From: Pseudoscleropodium purum
Lineage: Eukaryota; Streptophyta; Bryopsida; Hypnales; Brachytheciaceae
Direction of reading: 5' to 3'
NCBI GenBank assembly: GCA_963969395.1
Contig: OZ017795.1
Coordinates: 11,780,001-11,844,000 of the forward strand
DNA: 64,000 nucleotides
In this document: positions 39,870 to 52,770 of the stretch, in pieces
How the letters are laid out: each line of letters starts with the position of its first letter
How positions within the stretch are numbered: the stretch's first letter is position 1
Translations under genes and position numbers: made by a program
The notes under the pieces: generated by a model
Told to the model about the DNA's origin: nothing
Databases searched by the model: none
Seen by the model: the letters and a program-made list of their open reading frames with translations, nothing else

Positions 39870-40180
39870 TCAAGAAGAGTCAAATGATTGGTGTTTTTCA
39901 TACATGAATATATTCCATTGAAGTCAATGATGAAAAGAATCCAAAGGAAAAGAAGAACACTTTGTATATGACAATGCAAAGCAAAGGAGTAAATGCAATT
40001 CAAAGTTCTTCAATGTTTTTTCATTGTTCATAAGTAAGCTAATTGGAAAATTATGTAGTCCAAATTTTCATAGCACTATCCAAGTCTTCATACATGTCTA
40101 TCAAATATAAATATTTGACCTTTTGGTCTACACAAGTGATCTTAAAAAGGCATTGTTAATTGATTCAAGGAGATTGGCCT
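39870..40180 (+). pseudogene. Degraded copy of an SS4 exon and adjoining intron
   Basis: Positions 39911-39993 match SS4 exon 31319-31394, and the sequence up to 40180 matches the following intron to about 31592. The exon-like part has a one-base loss and several G-to-A or C-to-T changes, and lacks an exact donor. Similarity then jumps at 40181 to 33466, so the copy lost about 1.87 kb, including the final SS4 exon. It is non-functional. Confidence 0.85.
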
Positions 40181-40181
40181 A

Positions 40182-40845
40182 GAAAGACATCTTCTAACAT
40201 TTGTACAAAAGGCAAAAATACCTCAATGAGGCAATTTCCAACACCATCCAAGCACCTTCAATTCAATCAACTTCCCAAAAGAAATTTGGATGAAGAATTC
40301 CATTCATTTGTTCTCCAGAGAGATCAAAAGAAAATACCATCTACTACAACATACCATTTATGCCACCAATTCATGATTCACTTTCGTATGTAGCCACACA
40401 ATTGATGTTCACGCATGGCTGCTTCTCAAAAGTATGGTGCTCCAACACACTCTAGAACGTTAACGTGGTCAACTGGAAGAACCGTCCCATTTACTAGTAA
40501 TATATTCCTCCCTTGTGAAAAAATATGTAAGTTCATCTTGTAACATGCACAAATAGGACAAATCGTTGTAACAAGGCAATACAAGGTAATACAAGGCATT
40601 CCAAACATTACGAATCATGAACTCAAATACTTGAAAAAGTAGAGGTAGTCTGATCCTCCTGACTGTTATAAATACCTCGTGACTGTTACAGTACATTCCT
40701 CCTAACTGGCCCAAGTGACTTCCACCGGCCGTTTCAGAAGGGGGTAGACAGACACCCCTAGCTCTTGTAACATCTCAGCTTGCTTGCTTGCGCACTGTTG
40801 AACGAACTGCCGGAACAAACACCCAATCCACCACCACCTGGTCCA
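40182..40845 (+). repeat. Segmental duplication copy of 33466-34125
   Basis: Direct continuation of the SS4 fragment copy and collinear with 33466-34125. It ends about 340 bp beyond the stop codon of the DUF2358 gene, mirroring the position of the source copy behind IMP1. Confidence 0.8.
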
Positions 40846-41188
40846 GCAGCTGAGCTTTTCTTCAATTCTCGGAGTCATCCACCCAGGCCAGGAAGTCAAC
40901 TCCGTTAACTTGCAAAACTCTCGCCAAACCAAATTCAAGTGTGGGAAGAAGCTAGCTAGCTCTTTGCAAACTATTTGCTAGAAATCATAATACAGCTGCA
41001 GTAGGGTTCGTTGCACCAGGCATGCCTCTCATGCATCCCATGAAGTTAAGGGCGTTACAAACTGCGTCAACTAGAGGCTGGTGGCACTTCAGTATGTACA
41101 AGCAAATGACTTTCACCCACTACTGTCCTTTCTATATAGTACACCAAAAAAAAGGGTAGAAAATGGACACCCTCTCAACTTAACCTAC

Positions 41189-43690
41189 TTACGGGTTCAG
41201 ACTGACCCTCGGTTCAGGGTGACTAGGGATGGTCGCAGTGAAAGCCAGGGTGCTCCTCAATGCCAAGTAGAAACGGACCCAGGAAAACTGATGCAAGTAC
41301 GGCGTGGCCAGGAAGAAAAACAAGCCCACTTTCTGAAAGTAGGTGGGAGTCGGGGTTCCATGCGTGGCAGCAGCTCGGACCAAGTCCATGACCGAGCGCG
41401 TCTGGTACTTCGGAGGGGCGTTCATGATGACATTGTCCACTTTGTGGGAGTAGATTTTGCCATCCTTGTCGAGCTTGTACTCCGAGGTCCCCTCGAACCG
41501 GCCTTGCGCTTCCCAAGGCACGCGTGGAATGCCACGCACGATCCACCGAACCATGATCGTCTTGTCAGACGGTTGGTACACGCGCACGATGTCCACCCAA
41601 AGGGCTTTGAAAAAGATCCGGCCGTGGAACCGCAACGCCCAAAACAGCGTTTTGTAGTTCTCAATCCCCGCGAATGTGTTCATGGGGTCACTGAATGTGA
41701 TGTCTTCCCTGTGGACACGCCAAAAAAAAATACATTCTCAATATATGAGCAAATTGATTCCCAGTCTCTAGATGCAAGAAATTAATTCATACCCGCATCA
41801 ATAAACTTTCTCACGGAAATTCTTTAAGCTGCGGGTAGGTCATGAAATAGGCCACACTGTATTAGCTTCTCCAGAGGTGGCCTGGATCCGCCCCTCCTCT
41901 CTAGTCGAACCATCAAGAAACGGCATAATTAATTAAGGGGTGACACTCATAAGCTGCCATAAGAGCCACAATTAGCCACTCCATGAGTGGAATATTATCA
42001 TTTGAAAACAAGGAATTCGAAGATGTCTCCAATATGTGAGCTTCTACTATTGAAGTGGGTCTCCACTGCTTTCCATGCACTAATGCAATCTGAGGGCCGG
42101 GGTATTCTTAATGACACCTGGGATACTCAACGTGGCGTAGATGTTACGGACAAGTCAATATGAAATTTGCAATAGCTGAATGCGTCCCCTACCTTACCAT
42201 AATAGGCTGAAAATGATCATGCATTAATCCTTGGCAAATTTTAGTTACTTCAGGCAGATATAGAACAGTGGTTGTCCATGAATAATACATTGGAGCTTAA
42301 AAAGAAGCGTATACCTGTAGATGTCGTAGTTCAGGTCTTTGTAGAATAGGGCGGGAAGCTCATCTCTGAGGCTGCGGATAGCCGAGCCACAGTTCACGTG
42401 GAAGTTATCTTGTTCGGGGCTCTCTTGCTTCTGCCTTGAAGGAGATGGAACACTATCCTCTAATTTGGTCTGAACTGCCAACAACAACTCCAACCTCTTC
42501 TCGATCTCCTTCATCCCTACGACCACCTCTTGCTCCCTTGACAAAGCGGAAGGGGTACCCCCAGTTTGTTGGAGGCGAGGAGCATGACACTGCCCCAAGC
42601 TGAGTGTGCCAATCGAAACTCCCTGCTCCCACATCACCCAAAAGAAGAGCTTAAACATTCAGCCGAAATGCATGGAATTTGACATGCATAATAGAGACTG
42701 AATCACAAATATTCATAACATCATGTGAGCAACTGATATAATGGAGTCAGAACATGTGACAGCAGTGTAAAAACTAAGCAATAGAGTGTCCCCTATAAAT
42801 ACTAAATGAATTCATACTGCTCAAACTTAACCCCTAAAGAACCTAGAGGTTCACATTGAGCTTCGTCTTTTTTACAGCACTTCAGAGTGAGTCATATGAG
42901 GGACTTTCTTATGGTTCAATTATGTTTATATTTTGACCAACACATGCAAAGTTCTTCACTGCTTCTGGTGATATCAAATTCGGTCCTGTCTGAATTCTAT
43001 GTTTTTAACAATTTGATTAAACCATGAAATCTTCGTTCTTTAGGGGGAAGGGAATGCATATCATATCCTCTATAATGAAGTTCAAAACCGCACGCAATGC
43101 AAATGCACCCACCTGATTTTCTCTCCATTTCCCTGGATCCATATTGCCGCCACTAGTTCGCTCCGCTGTTTCCGCGGTTGCCCTGATAACATTCCAATAC
43201 ATGGAAGATTATAATCCATCTCCTCAAAGTCAATGATTCTTGAACATACATAAAGCAAAACTACTCATAAAATTGCAGAATTCCTTGCATAGAGAAATCC
43301 ACGTTGACCATGGTGTTTGAAAATAAAGACCCATGAAATTCGAGATCATGGTGGATAATTTACAGAACCCGATGTGGACCTATGGAATCCATGAATCAAA
43401 ATTTCTTTAAAATGGCATTCTGCAGACGAGGTCCCCACGGTCACAGGGGCAAACCCTATATACCGAATCTGGACATAATCTCTGTGAAGTGAAAAATGCC
43501 AAGAAGTACCAAACTTCTAGATTTAGAAACCCTTTCTCAGCCATTCTGATAAGTGGAATGAACGGTGGACGACTTACCTGGTATTCCCAAACCTCGGACG
43601 ACAATTTTCAAACCCTGCCAGAGAAACAGAGTTGCAACTCGACATCGTCGTAGCCGCAAGGGCCACACCAAGCGCTGTATGTGTCACCAT
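41189..43690 (-). CDS. DUF2358 family protein, probably plastid
   Basis: About 336 residues from exons 43578-43690, 43113-43182, 42315-42622 and 41189-41708. All phases close. The first exon encodes a Ala/Thr/Ser-rich leader that looks like a transit peptide. A Glu/Lys-rich segment near residues 85-110 could be a short coiled coil. The DUF2358 domain starts near 140 (LRDELPALFYKDLNYDIYR) and continues through the conserved NTFAGIENY, WALRFHGRIFFKALWVDIV, IPRVPWEAQGRF and YKLDKDGKIYSHKVDN blocks. DUF2358 proteins have an NTF2/SnoaL-like fold; their biochemical function is not established. The whole family domain is intact. The ATG at 43690 is the first in a good frame. A small TTAA element lies in intron 2. 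Confidence 0.9.
42827..43050. repeat. Small TTAA-type element in DUF2358 intron 2
   Basis: It starts TTAACCCCTAAAGAACC and ends CGTTCTTTAGGGGGAA, giving a 12-base inverted terminal match (CCCCTAAAGAAC). It is about 220 bp, non-coding, and related to the element in the MRL1 intron at 3786-4009. Confidence 0.55.
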
Positions 43691-46600
43691 GACTGCTATC
43701 AAAGTTTGCCAAATAAACCACCTGCACGGAGCCAAATCCAACCTCCAATCTTCAATTCAGCTGAAAATCGATACCACAACAACACCACACACAGGAAAGA
43801 AGTTCTTCCACCATAGCCATTCAAATTCTCTTCAATCCCTGAAACCCTATCTTCACCAAAACTCCGAGGTCATACACCACTCGACTTCACGACGTCCAAA
43901 TCTCAACCTAACCCCAATCTAAGCCAAAAATCACATCTCAGCACTATCGACGTCACCTACCAACACTTCTCAAAACCAAAACATATTCAAATTGAGCACA
44001 AAATCCTCCACTGACGCAACACGAAACGTGTGGGGAAAAAACATTCAGAGAATCACCAAAACCGAGAATTCACCTTCACAAAGTTCAAAGCAACCCCGTC
44101 TTGCAAGTACCTGACAATTACGCTGTCCACCACAAGCTCGGTTCAAAACGTCCGCAAATCCAATTCCCACTATCGAAATCCTCAACACAAAGACTCTCCG
44201 AACTCCGAAGGTAAGATTACACCAATTCCAGTTGCACAAATTGTGCAAAGCGTGCTATAGTTCAAAACCCAACTACAATACTGCGACTAAGAGCTTGAGA
44301 AGCGGGGTTCAATGGGACCAGAGGTCGCGGATTGGCGAGCGTGGGTAGTATTTGGTGTGTGTCTGTCCATGGCCGGGCACGAAGATTGGCGAAGCAATGA
44401 GAGCCAGGAAGACAAGCGCACTGCCCATTCACATGTGCGAGTGGCGGTTCTGCGCGGAATGGTAGCGCTGGTGACGAGGATTGCGTGAAGTTTGGGCGAA
44501 TGAGAATTCACCTACGTGGAGAGGTGCGAGACTCCACGTGGAATCGTCGTGTCGATGGAGGCTCCCGCGCTTCGAAGCTTCGTTTCAAAAAGCCTGGCTT
44601 GGAATAGGTGGAAGCTTTTTCGTTAAGATTAGAGCATCAAAGGGACTTTTTGGTAGATTCTTTAGTGGAAGATTCTTCTCGGAGAATGTTCGCTGTGGAT
44701 ACATTTTTGTCCCTATTGGATGAGGTTCCTCCAACCTTTGATATTTAAGGCAGTTTCTATTCTAATCCTTGAATCCTTGAATCTTTTTGAATCTTTGTAT
44801 ATTTCTTGCTGATATATGTGTACAAAATTAGGAATATATTATTGATCCCATTTTTTAATCTTATTTTTTAAAATTAAATTGTTTGTAAGAGAAGGTTGTT
44901 TATTGAAGATCTCAACATAACTTTTGAATATATGGGAAGTTATCCTCCTAAAGTTTTAAGCATTAGATGTTTTCGGGGGTTTAGGAGGGACATCTAAGCC
45001 TGTTCCTGGCACTGTTCCCTGAGCAGTCCAGGAACAGCCGTTGTTAGAATTTTTTTTAAATTAAAATTTAATTAATTAATTAATTTTAAAATGCAAAAAA
45101 AAGCTAATTCTTTTTAAAATTCCGAAAAAAAGAAGTGACATGGCAGTCGTTGTGCCACGTCACAAAGTTGCTACAGAGTAGTGTGCCGAGTCTAGAAACG
45201 CAGATTTAGGCAAGGAAACTCGCAACCCTTCTAGGGGCTAAATCTCATCTAATGAGTTTTCCCAAAGAAATCTTGAAGGTTTGTGTAGTTACCTATGATC
45301 TCAATTGTTGGCAAGATTTTTTGAAATTTTTTTTCAAAATAGGAAAACTAATTAGCTTTTGAGGAATATTATTTTTATTTCAATTGGTACTTGGGAGAAA
45401 AATTAAGCCACAATAAGTTCAAAACAAGCAAGGAGAAGCATCAATAAGAAAGAAAAAATTTCTAATTAAATTTCTATTTATCATGGATTATGTTTTTGTT
45501 TGTGTAAAAAGATTTCATTCATTCCATTAGACTATGTGATGTAAAAGTAATATAGAGCTTCTTGTTTGTAAGCAATTGTTGAGAAAATAATGCGTTGAAT
45601 CCATTTATGAATTCAATTATAACAATTTTCCAAAAAAATAAATTACACATGGTTTAGTTTGCTTTTTAAAACAATCTCACTATTTAATTTGATGTGTTTT
45701 CAATAACGTCTTCCAACTATAAACAATTTATTTTTTCCTTCTATCTTATACTTCCTTTGACTTAACAATTTAAAAAAATTAAAATCATGGAAAGGGGAAG
45801 TAAACTTATTACCGAACTTTCAATCTAATTCTTCAATATAAAAAAAATTTTAATCATAGGAGGAGGGAGTAAATTTATTACCGTACTTTCAATTTAATTC
45901 TTTAATATAAAAAATTTTAAATTTATAATCTATAGTACAAAATTTTTAAGTTAAAAGAATTCAAAGTCTTATAATCTAATCAAGCTAGGAGCAAAAGAAA
46001 TTTGTTTTCTTTATTTTAAACATTTATATCTTGTTATTAATATAGTCAAAGTTTTAAAATTTTCTTTCACACATTTTCATACTAGTCTAATATAAGATCC
46101 TATGGTTGGATATGAAGAAGAAACAAATGTTTAAATTATTTATTGTTTGCATTGAAAATGGCAATTTTGAGTATTTTTTGACCCCCTCAAATTGCCTTAG
46201 GACTTTAGGGATTTATTAAAAAAAATATTGACTAGATCATTGTTTAGAATAGGAAATTTGGAGAATTTAGGATTCAACCAGTGTTGGTCTGTTATCTAAT
46301 TTTGGTCATACCAGCCGGTTCTAAATAATTAAGATTCCTTAGAAACCCGGATTAGTAGGATACATGGTATTACAAAAAATGCATTTTCGCAAATACAGTA
46401 CTGATATGAATAATGTCATTTTGGGGAAATTCCAAACAGTATAAGAATATCAATATCGACACATGAGATACTAGACATATATCAACTCAGGTCGGATCTA
46501 TTTTACCACAACAACATTCTGTAGATTTCCAGAAGCTCCAACACCGGAGAATACATTTTAAAGAAGGTTCCAAACGGGAAATTATATATAAGAGGCCTGC

Positions 46601-46715
46601 TCTACAAAATCTGGCAACTGTAATTAGCCTGCACGGTAAAACTGCTGTAAATAAAATCAGGCCTAATTCCTACAACTGCCACAAACCCAACACCAAACTG
46701 CAAACACTGGAAATC
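43691..46715. other. DUF2358 upstream region, then AT-rich DNA
   Basis: 43691 to about 44760 is the GC-richer 5' flank of the DUF2358 gene and probably holds its promoter and leader. From 44760 the DNA is AT-rich. A part near 45000-45240 (GC-rich ends around long A/T runs, with GTGACATGGCAG and CCACGTCAC) resembles the layout of the repeats at 18960-19230 and 21035-21330. No gene is seen. Confidence 0.35.
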
Positions 46716-47345
46716 CTACTCCTCATCTTCAGCCTGCTCTTCAAAGTAACCAGCTTCCTCAATCTCAGCTTCAGCTTCGTCAACCCTTTCCATCTCCTTG
46801 GCAAAATAATCTTTCACATCCTTGACCACCTCGGTGACCTCACATTCATGCCGAGAATCATCAGGCCAGTTCTTGTTGATCATGATCAAGCTATCCAGGT
46901 TATTCAAACCAAGGCGGCAACGACGCAAACTTGTAAGCACACCTGCGATGCTGAAAATCCGCTCCGTTTCAATCTGAGACCCTAGAATAGCCAAAATCTG
47001 ACGTGCAAGAAAAGAAACTGAAGGGAAACGCGATGCATTGAGCTTCTACCATGTTAGAGGCTCCTCCGCCTCTAGATGCACTATAGTGAGGCGCCGGAAA
47101 AGTGACAGCTCCGCAATTAGAATGCCCTCGCAAGCTTCTTCAGCAGACGCTGGAGCACCGAACATAATATTTGACGGAGCAGGATCAAGAGCTGTGGCTA
47201 GGGAATCACCAGGGTTCAAGAACTTGTGCACCTTCACGAGGTAAGGAATCAGTATTTTCCTGTCAACAACAATCACAACCCAAAACCCTAAGCTCCCAGC
47301 ACAAACCCTAAACAGAAGATTTCCACTTGCTTCACAGAAATGCAC
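46716..47345 (-). pseudogene. hAT transposase C-terminal remnant (hATC dimerisation domain)
   Basis: One minus-strand frame stays open for 210 codons except for a single TAG at 47046-47048. The sequence after it, KLNASRFPSVSFLARQILAI then SQIETERIFSIAG and RRCRLGLNNLDSLIMI, is the hAT C-terminal dimerisation domain. The TAG falls where hAT proteins usually have a second Trp (TW-stop-KLNASRF), consistent with TGG to TAG. The N-terminal zinc finger and catalytic core are absent. The tail is Glu-rich. It is a remnant, or possibly part of a domesticated gene if the stop is removed by splicing. Confidence 0.8.
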
Positions 47346-48300
47346 GACACAGGAGGCATACCCTTTTCAAGCCGTTGCTGATCCCTCTCGATGCATTCGA
47401 AATCACAACCACTCCGCGTCCTTCAATTACAGCCACTCCGCTCCACATTGAAGCGCACTCTTTGTTGCATTAACAGGTACCCTAAACTCTTCACATCTCA
47501 TAACCTACTGTACTTGCTCTCACAAATGCCGAAGGTTGGTTCCAATAATTGTACGCTTCTCGCGAAACCCTACCAATCTGGTACGAGGCGCAGTAACCCG
47601 TGTGCACATACACGACGAAGTATGAAGAAGCTTCGGGTTTCCTCGAGCACATATACAGAACAGGTCGGGTCCCTCATACCCTATTGATACCCTTCTTCAT
47701 ACCCGCCGAGAACCCTAATAACAGACCAACACTGGATTCAACCCCTCAACGCCCTTGCCTTTTTTCCGCATTAGGCTGTTTTTGAGACCCTTATTCAATA
47801 TCGAGAGTGTAGCTGGCAATCTACAAAGTTTTGTTTTGATGCACCGTTGAAATAAGAAGGCTACTCTATAAGGAACTTGGTAATCAAATTTTTTTAGAAT
47901 TCCATCACATGGATTGAAAGGGGCGCTATTTGAGGCCACTCTACGAGGAATCCAATAGAGGATTTTGAACAAGTTTGGAAGGCTACAAGTTCCTCAGGCT
48001 ACCAATGTCGGAGGAACAACCTCGCAGCTACTGCTTGATGTTGTATGGCGATTACCACGTTACCAAAAAAATTGAAAAAAAATGAATTTTTTTTTCCATT
48101 CTAAATTTTTTTTTTAATTTCAAAAAAACCGAAATTGACAATAGGAACAATGAGAACAGGGGCGAGGGAACAAGCTTGACACGGACCTCCCAAACCCTCT
48201 AGAAATCTTTTGATGTGGTAATCAAATTTTTTCAAAATTCCACTACATGGATTGAGAGGGGCGTTGTTTGCACTAGGCGAGCCTCATGGGCAACGAGGGG
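47346..48300. other. Intergenic DNA with a 55-bp direct repeat
   Basis: A sequence containing GGTAATCAAATTTTTT and ACATGGATTGA occurs at 47876-47930 and again at 48216-48270, in the same orientation and about 90% identical. The 285 bp between resemble the low-complexity, GC-ended repeats elsewhere in the window. No convincing gene is seen. Confidence 0.5.
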
Positions 48301-49223
48301 TTAACCCCTCAATGCCCAAGGGGCTCAAAAACAACCTCACATAGTTTGAGTCCAATTCAAAGTAATGTAATTTTTGCATCTAATGTCCAAATCCAATAAA
48401 ACTTGTTGGAGAAGTTGAAAATACTTTTCTAGTTTATGTGGTAAAATTTTCAGATCAATCCAAGATGAATTAGTTTCTTGAAATCCAATCAAAGTTCACA
48501 AGTATAATTTGGGTTCACAAAATTGCACTTGATGTCTAAAACTTTGGGGGCTTGTATCTCCTTCATACAGAGGTTTTTTTAAATAAAATTTGTTGGATTA
48601 TATTTCCCTTGAAGTCTAGTTTCTGTGGTAAAATTTTCATATCAATCTAGGTTGTTTTGAATGTTTGGGAGCAATTCAAAGTTCAAAACCCTAATAGTTT
48701 TTCATTATAGTGACCTTGGCGTCCTATTTCTTCTTCATACAATGCCCATTTTCCAGTATTCTTTTTGGGAAAAAAAACACATACTAGTCTAGTTTTTGTC
48801 AATAAAATTTCATATCAATTCAAGAAATAATGAGTGACTCCAAGGCATTTTAGTAGAAGGAGGTGCAGCCTTGGATGTAATTCTTGGCAACTTTTCTTGA
48901 CATTTCAAAGCCATTTTGTAGATACAATGAGTCAATCAAATGATATTTTTTTTCACCAATGTATTTCTATGCTGATTTTCAAGCACTTTCTAGTTTAAAG
49001 TTTTTTCATTTGAGAAGGTTCACAATTCAAATTTCACCTCCAAATGTGTTTTTAGGAAAATTTCAGCATTTTTTTTCAACATTAAAACATTATAATCTTT
49101 CAATCTACATGGTCAAATGACTTCAAATTTGATCCATGCCATCTACAACATGTGTACTACATGATTGTACAGTTAAGATATGTATAACTTAGTCCAAAAA
49201 GGCCTAGGGCCTTGAGGGGTTAA
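48301..49223 (+). repeat. TTAA-bordered element, family 1 (copy 3)
   Basis: Intact TTAA flanks both ends. The inverted termini are CCCCTCAATGCCC and, reversed, CCCCTCAAGGCCC. It is collinear with the copies at 12764 and 15980. The intact target sites suggest it is among the younger copies. Confidence 0.7.
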
Positions 49224-49920
49224 TTGCCTAATGACCAACCCCACCTACACACACACCAACCCACAAATATATCTTTTGTTGCAAAATTACCAAACTATGA
49301 AAATCTTTAAACTTGATTTGACTCCAAACTATTTATAGGTCTCATCCTGCTCTTCATAGGAAAATGGAAAGACTATTATTTTGCAAATTTTGAACGGCAA
49401 TTGATCTCTACAAAGTTTTTCAATAAATCAATAATGAATTGAAATTGTATAAATTCTACATGTATGATATGTCAGAGGTATAGGACATGTTCACAAAACA
49501 ACATAAAATATTCTTTCACGTAGTACATATGGTGCAATATTTTTAGCATGTATTATATGTGATAATTATACTAGAAGTGCTTACGTGATTCTGTTTGTAA
49601 GCTTATTCCCAGTTCCACCACTTTGTTTGGCATCTTCAGTTTGTGGAATTCAAGCGAACAATACCGAGCTAACTAAGCATTTCCACGCAAATGCACTGGC
49701 AGACACATGCAACTCGATGTCCAGTGTCCTTCAAGAGAATCAAAACCACAATTAAAAATAAACGAAATTTATTCGTCATTACCCAAGGTCAGAAGTCTCT
49801 GCTCCGTGACTACCAAAGACAGAGCGCAGCTCAATACAAAGAAAACAGTGCTCTTTGCTGCAGAATTAAAGCCATGGTCCTCAAACTAGCAAAATTGAGA
49901 TTAACGCCTGCAGCAGACGT

Positions 49921-52448
49921 CTACTCGTAGAGCCACTTCTCGTCGTCCTTGGTGTAGCTGACGAGCTCCTCGGGCTTGAACCACAAGCCGATTTCGTTGA
50001 CAGCCGTCTCCGGGCCATCACTACCGTGGATGATGTTCCTGGACACTTGCACACACAGATCTCCACGAATAGTTCCTGGCTCGGAAGCTTGTGGGCTGGT
50101 GGCACCGATCAGCTTGCGCCCGTATTTAATCACTCCTTGTCCTTCCCAGACCTGGTGATGAGTAGTATTCTCACATCAGAACCTCAGTGTGTGCAACCAA
50201 CACTCAGCACGACAACTTGAGCACATACTGGGACATATTGGCATAGGATAGGTGCTTGTGAATTAGCTTTTAAGTTAACGATCTTTGAGAGGGAGGGAAG
50301 TTTCAACTGAGAAATAAACAGAATTTTAATAAATCTAACCTGTTCCAGAACCTTTTAGACACCAGAACAGCGATTATCATGGGTAGCCCTCCACATGAAC
50401 ATTGACCTTATGGACACCTCCCCATGAACCAGTCTCGTTATGATGCTGTCTAGAAGTCCTTCAAACAGTCTAGTCGTTCTAAAAACCTTCTAATAACAGA
50501 TCAATTACAATGGCCACTACTGCACCAGAACTCGAGAATTTACGCAAGAACTCAATTCTTAACTGAGAGACATTCGGTAACATTACTTTTTTTGGAACCC
50601 TTACATAGCATCATAAGGGCTATCATGGGGATTGAAAGGCTTCTGTATGCCTGTGACGATAAGGAGCCTTGCCCATAAGAGATCCTTCCTAGTACAAGTC
50701 ACTTACCATGGCAACCACTGGGCCGGAACTCAAGAAGTCACACAAGCCATTGAAGAAGGGACGCGAGCTCAAGTCATCGTAGTGCTGGGCGGCGAACTCC
50801 TTGGTTGGGACAATAAGCTTGATGGCGACCAACTTGTAACCCTTGCGTTCAAAGCGGCCAACAATCTCCGAAATCTGTCAACAGGGGGGATGAAGCATGT
50901 CAGAAGCGGAATCCGAAAGTTCAAATAGAAGGCGAAATGAATAACCAGCGAATCCATTACGATGCATACACATCAACAGTTTGCTAGGCCGTCTTACCAG
51001 GCCTCTTTGGACACCGTCCGGCTTGATTGCAATGAAAGTACGCTCGAGCTGAACAGTGATAGAAACCGGTATTAGTAAGTAAGGTGAAACATAACCAAAT
51101 TGCCTAAATAGACAGTTTAGCTGTAATCACAATCAAATGGACTTAAAAATAAGATTAACCTTGATGAACACATAAGAGCAAGCCTTACTTCAGCAGCCTC
51201 GACTGTTTGGTCCTGGGCCATGTACACTGCACAACAGAAAGTATTATAATACCGTAAGTACCATTTCCACAGCAACAGATACCCAATGCTACTGTAAATT
51301 ACAAATAAGTAGTAACGTAATGCCAAAGTCTGAGTTTCAAGGCCATCATGTCGATTTCACATTGACTAGTCAGAAGAAGCTTATAACCCGAAACACTTCT
51401 GCTCAATGTGATGCCAGAAGAATGTTATAACACGTAATCCTCTGCTCTGTCTGAATTCTATCCAAAAGAACAGATACGGTGTGCTCAATATGAACGACTT
51501 GGCATTATATCCAAACAACCTTCTCAAGTCTCCTGGCTCGCGAATGTTATCTAGTTTTTCACAAATCTAGGGTACATGGTCGGGGCGAGTACCTGCTGCT
51601 GGCAAAAATGCAGCTGCTGGGAACCACCTGCTGTAGCCACCATTGGTGCCTGCGGAAGCCCGGCCAGCAATTGCCGCAGCAGCAGCTCCATTGCCTCTAC
51701 AAACAGAGGCAGCCAAAGCTGCACGACCATCTGCAGCCACCCGCAACAAATATCCAATTAAAAAAGTCCTCTAATCAACTAAGCTAATCTCCACAGGTGC
51801 TTTCTTTCATCGTCACTGCATATCTCGAAGATTAAACAGCACTAATAAATGATAAGCTCTCTGGATTAGATCCTAATCGGAACAAAATAACACCTGAGTA
51901 CAACCATCGTTCTGCTCCACACAAACCCTAGTATGCAAACAAACCCTAGTGCAAGATCCAATGCACACATACACACCCTTCCGAGCTTCACATACTAGAT
52001 CTTGCCGCTACACAAATCGAATGCCAAAAATCTGAACTACACAAATGTAAACCAAATTCAAGCAAATGACATAATGTGGTTGCATCAGAACGTAAGGTTC
52101 CCAATAGCACCGATCACTATCTTCAGAGCATTCTACATACCAAGCTTCCGACATTCAAATCACGATTTCTCAAAAATCCTCTCATTAGCACACACATTCG
52201 TACTGTAGACGAAAATCCTCCGAATTATTATGAAATCACGCTAGAATATAAACCCAAAGAATGAATCTCGTAAACTCCAAAGCTTGAACGCACTAAGGTA
52301 GATAAGGCAAGAGAATAGCCGAGAGAAAAAAAAATACAACAGACAGGATGTTCGCTCAATCCAGACCTGAGAAGAGAGCCTGGCGAGGCGCACTGGTGGC
52401 GGCGCGTGCAGCTCGGGCGAGGCCGGAAGCGAGGCGAGCCCTCACCAT
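49921..52448 (-). CDS. NDPK3: Nucleoside diphosphate kinase 3, organellar
   Basis: Transfers the gamma-phosphate between nucleoside tri- and diphosphates. NDPK3 acts in the mitochondrial intermembrane space and/or plastid. About 235 residues (Arabidopsis 238). Exons: 52367-52448, 51593-51730, 51189-51226, 50998-51048, 50707-50874, 49921-50151. All phases close. Residues 1-75 form an Arg/Ala-rich presequence. The kinase core starts with [16 protein letters not shown], where K95 is the conserved Lys. It continues with [23 protein letters not shown] and ends with the active-site His H201 in [12 protein letters not shown] and the C-terminal EKWLYE. All conserved catalytic residues are present. 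The ATG at 52448 sits in a GC-rich leader. Confidence 0.95.
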
Positions 52449-52770
52449 GGTGGCAGCGAACTGAACGGGCGGAGAAACCGAGATGGGGAAGACGACGAAA
52501 AGAGAAGCAGAAACAGGAGCGCAGCACGGGATGTTTTACCAAACACGAGGTTTATGAAAGGACCTTGAAAGAGGAGGAAGACTGAAGGAGAAGAAGAAGA
52601 CGAACGGGGGTGTTCAGGACACGTGGCCTTTGCAGGGATTTTTGGACATCAATCATTGGGTGGTGTGCAAATCATGGGGGAGAGGGCCATGAGAAAATCA
52701 ATGGAAGTCAAGTCCACTCAAGACATTTTATTTTATTTTTTATTTTGAAGCCTATAATTTAATACGTGCT

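Noticed and set aside
41081..41785. 234-codon plus-strand open frame
   Set aside because: It is antisense to the last exon of the DUF2358 gene, whose conserved domain is on the minus strand.
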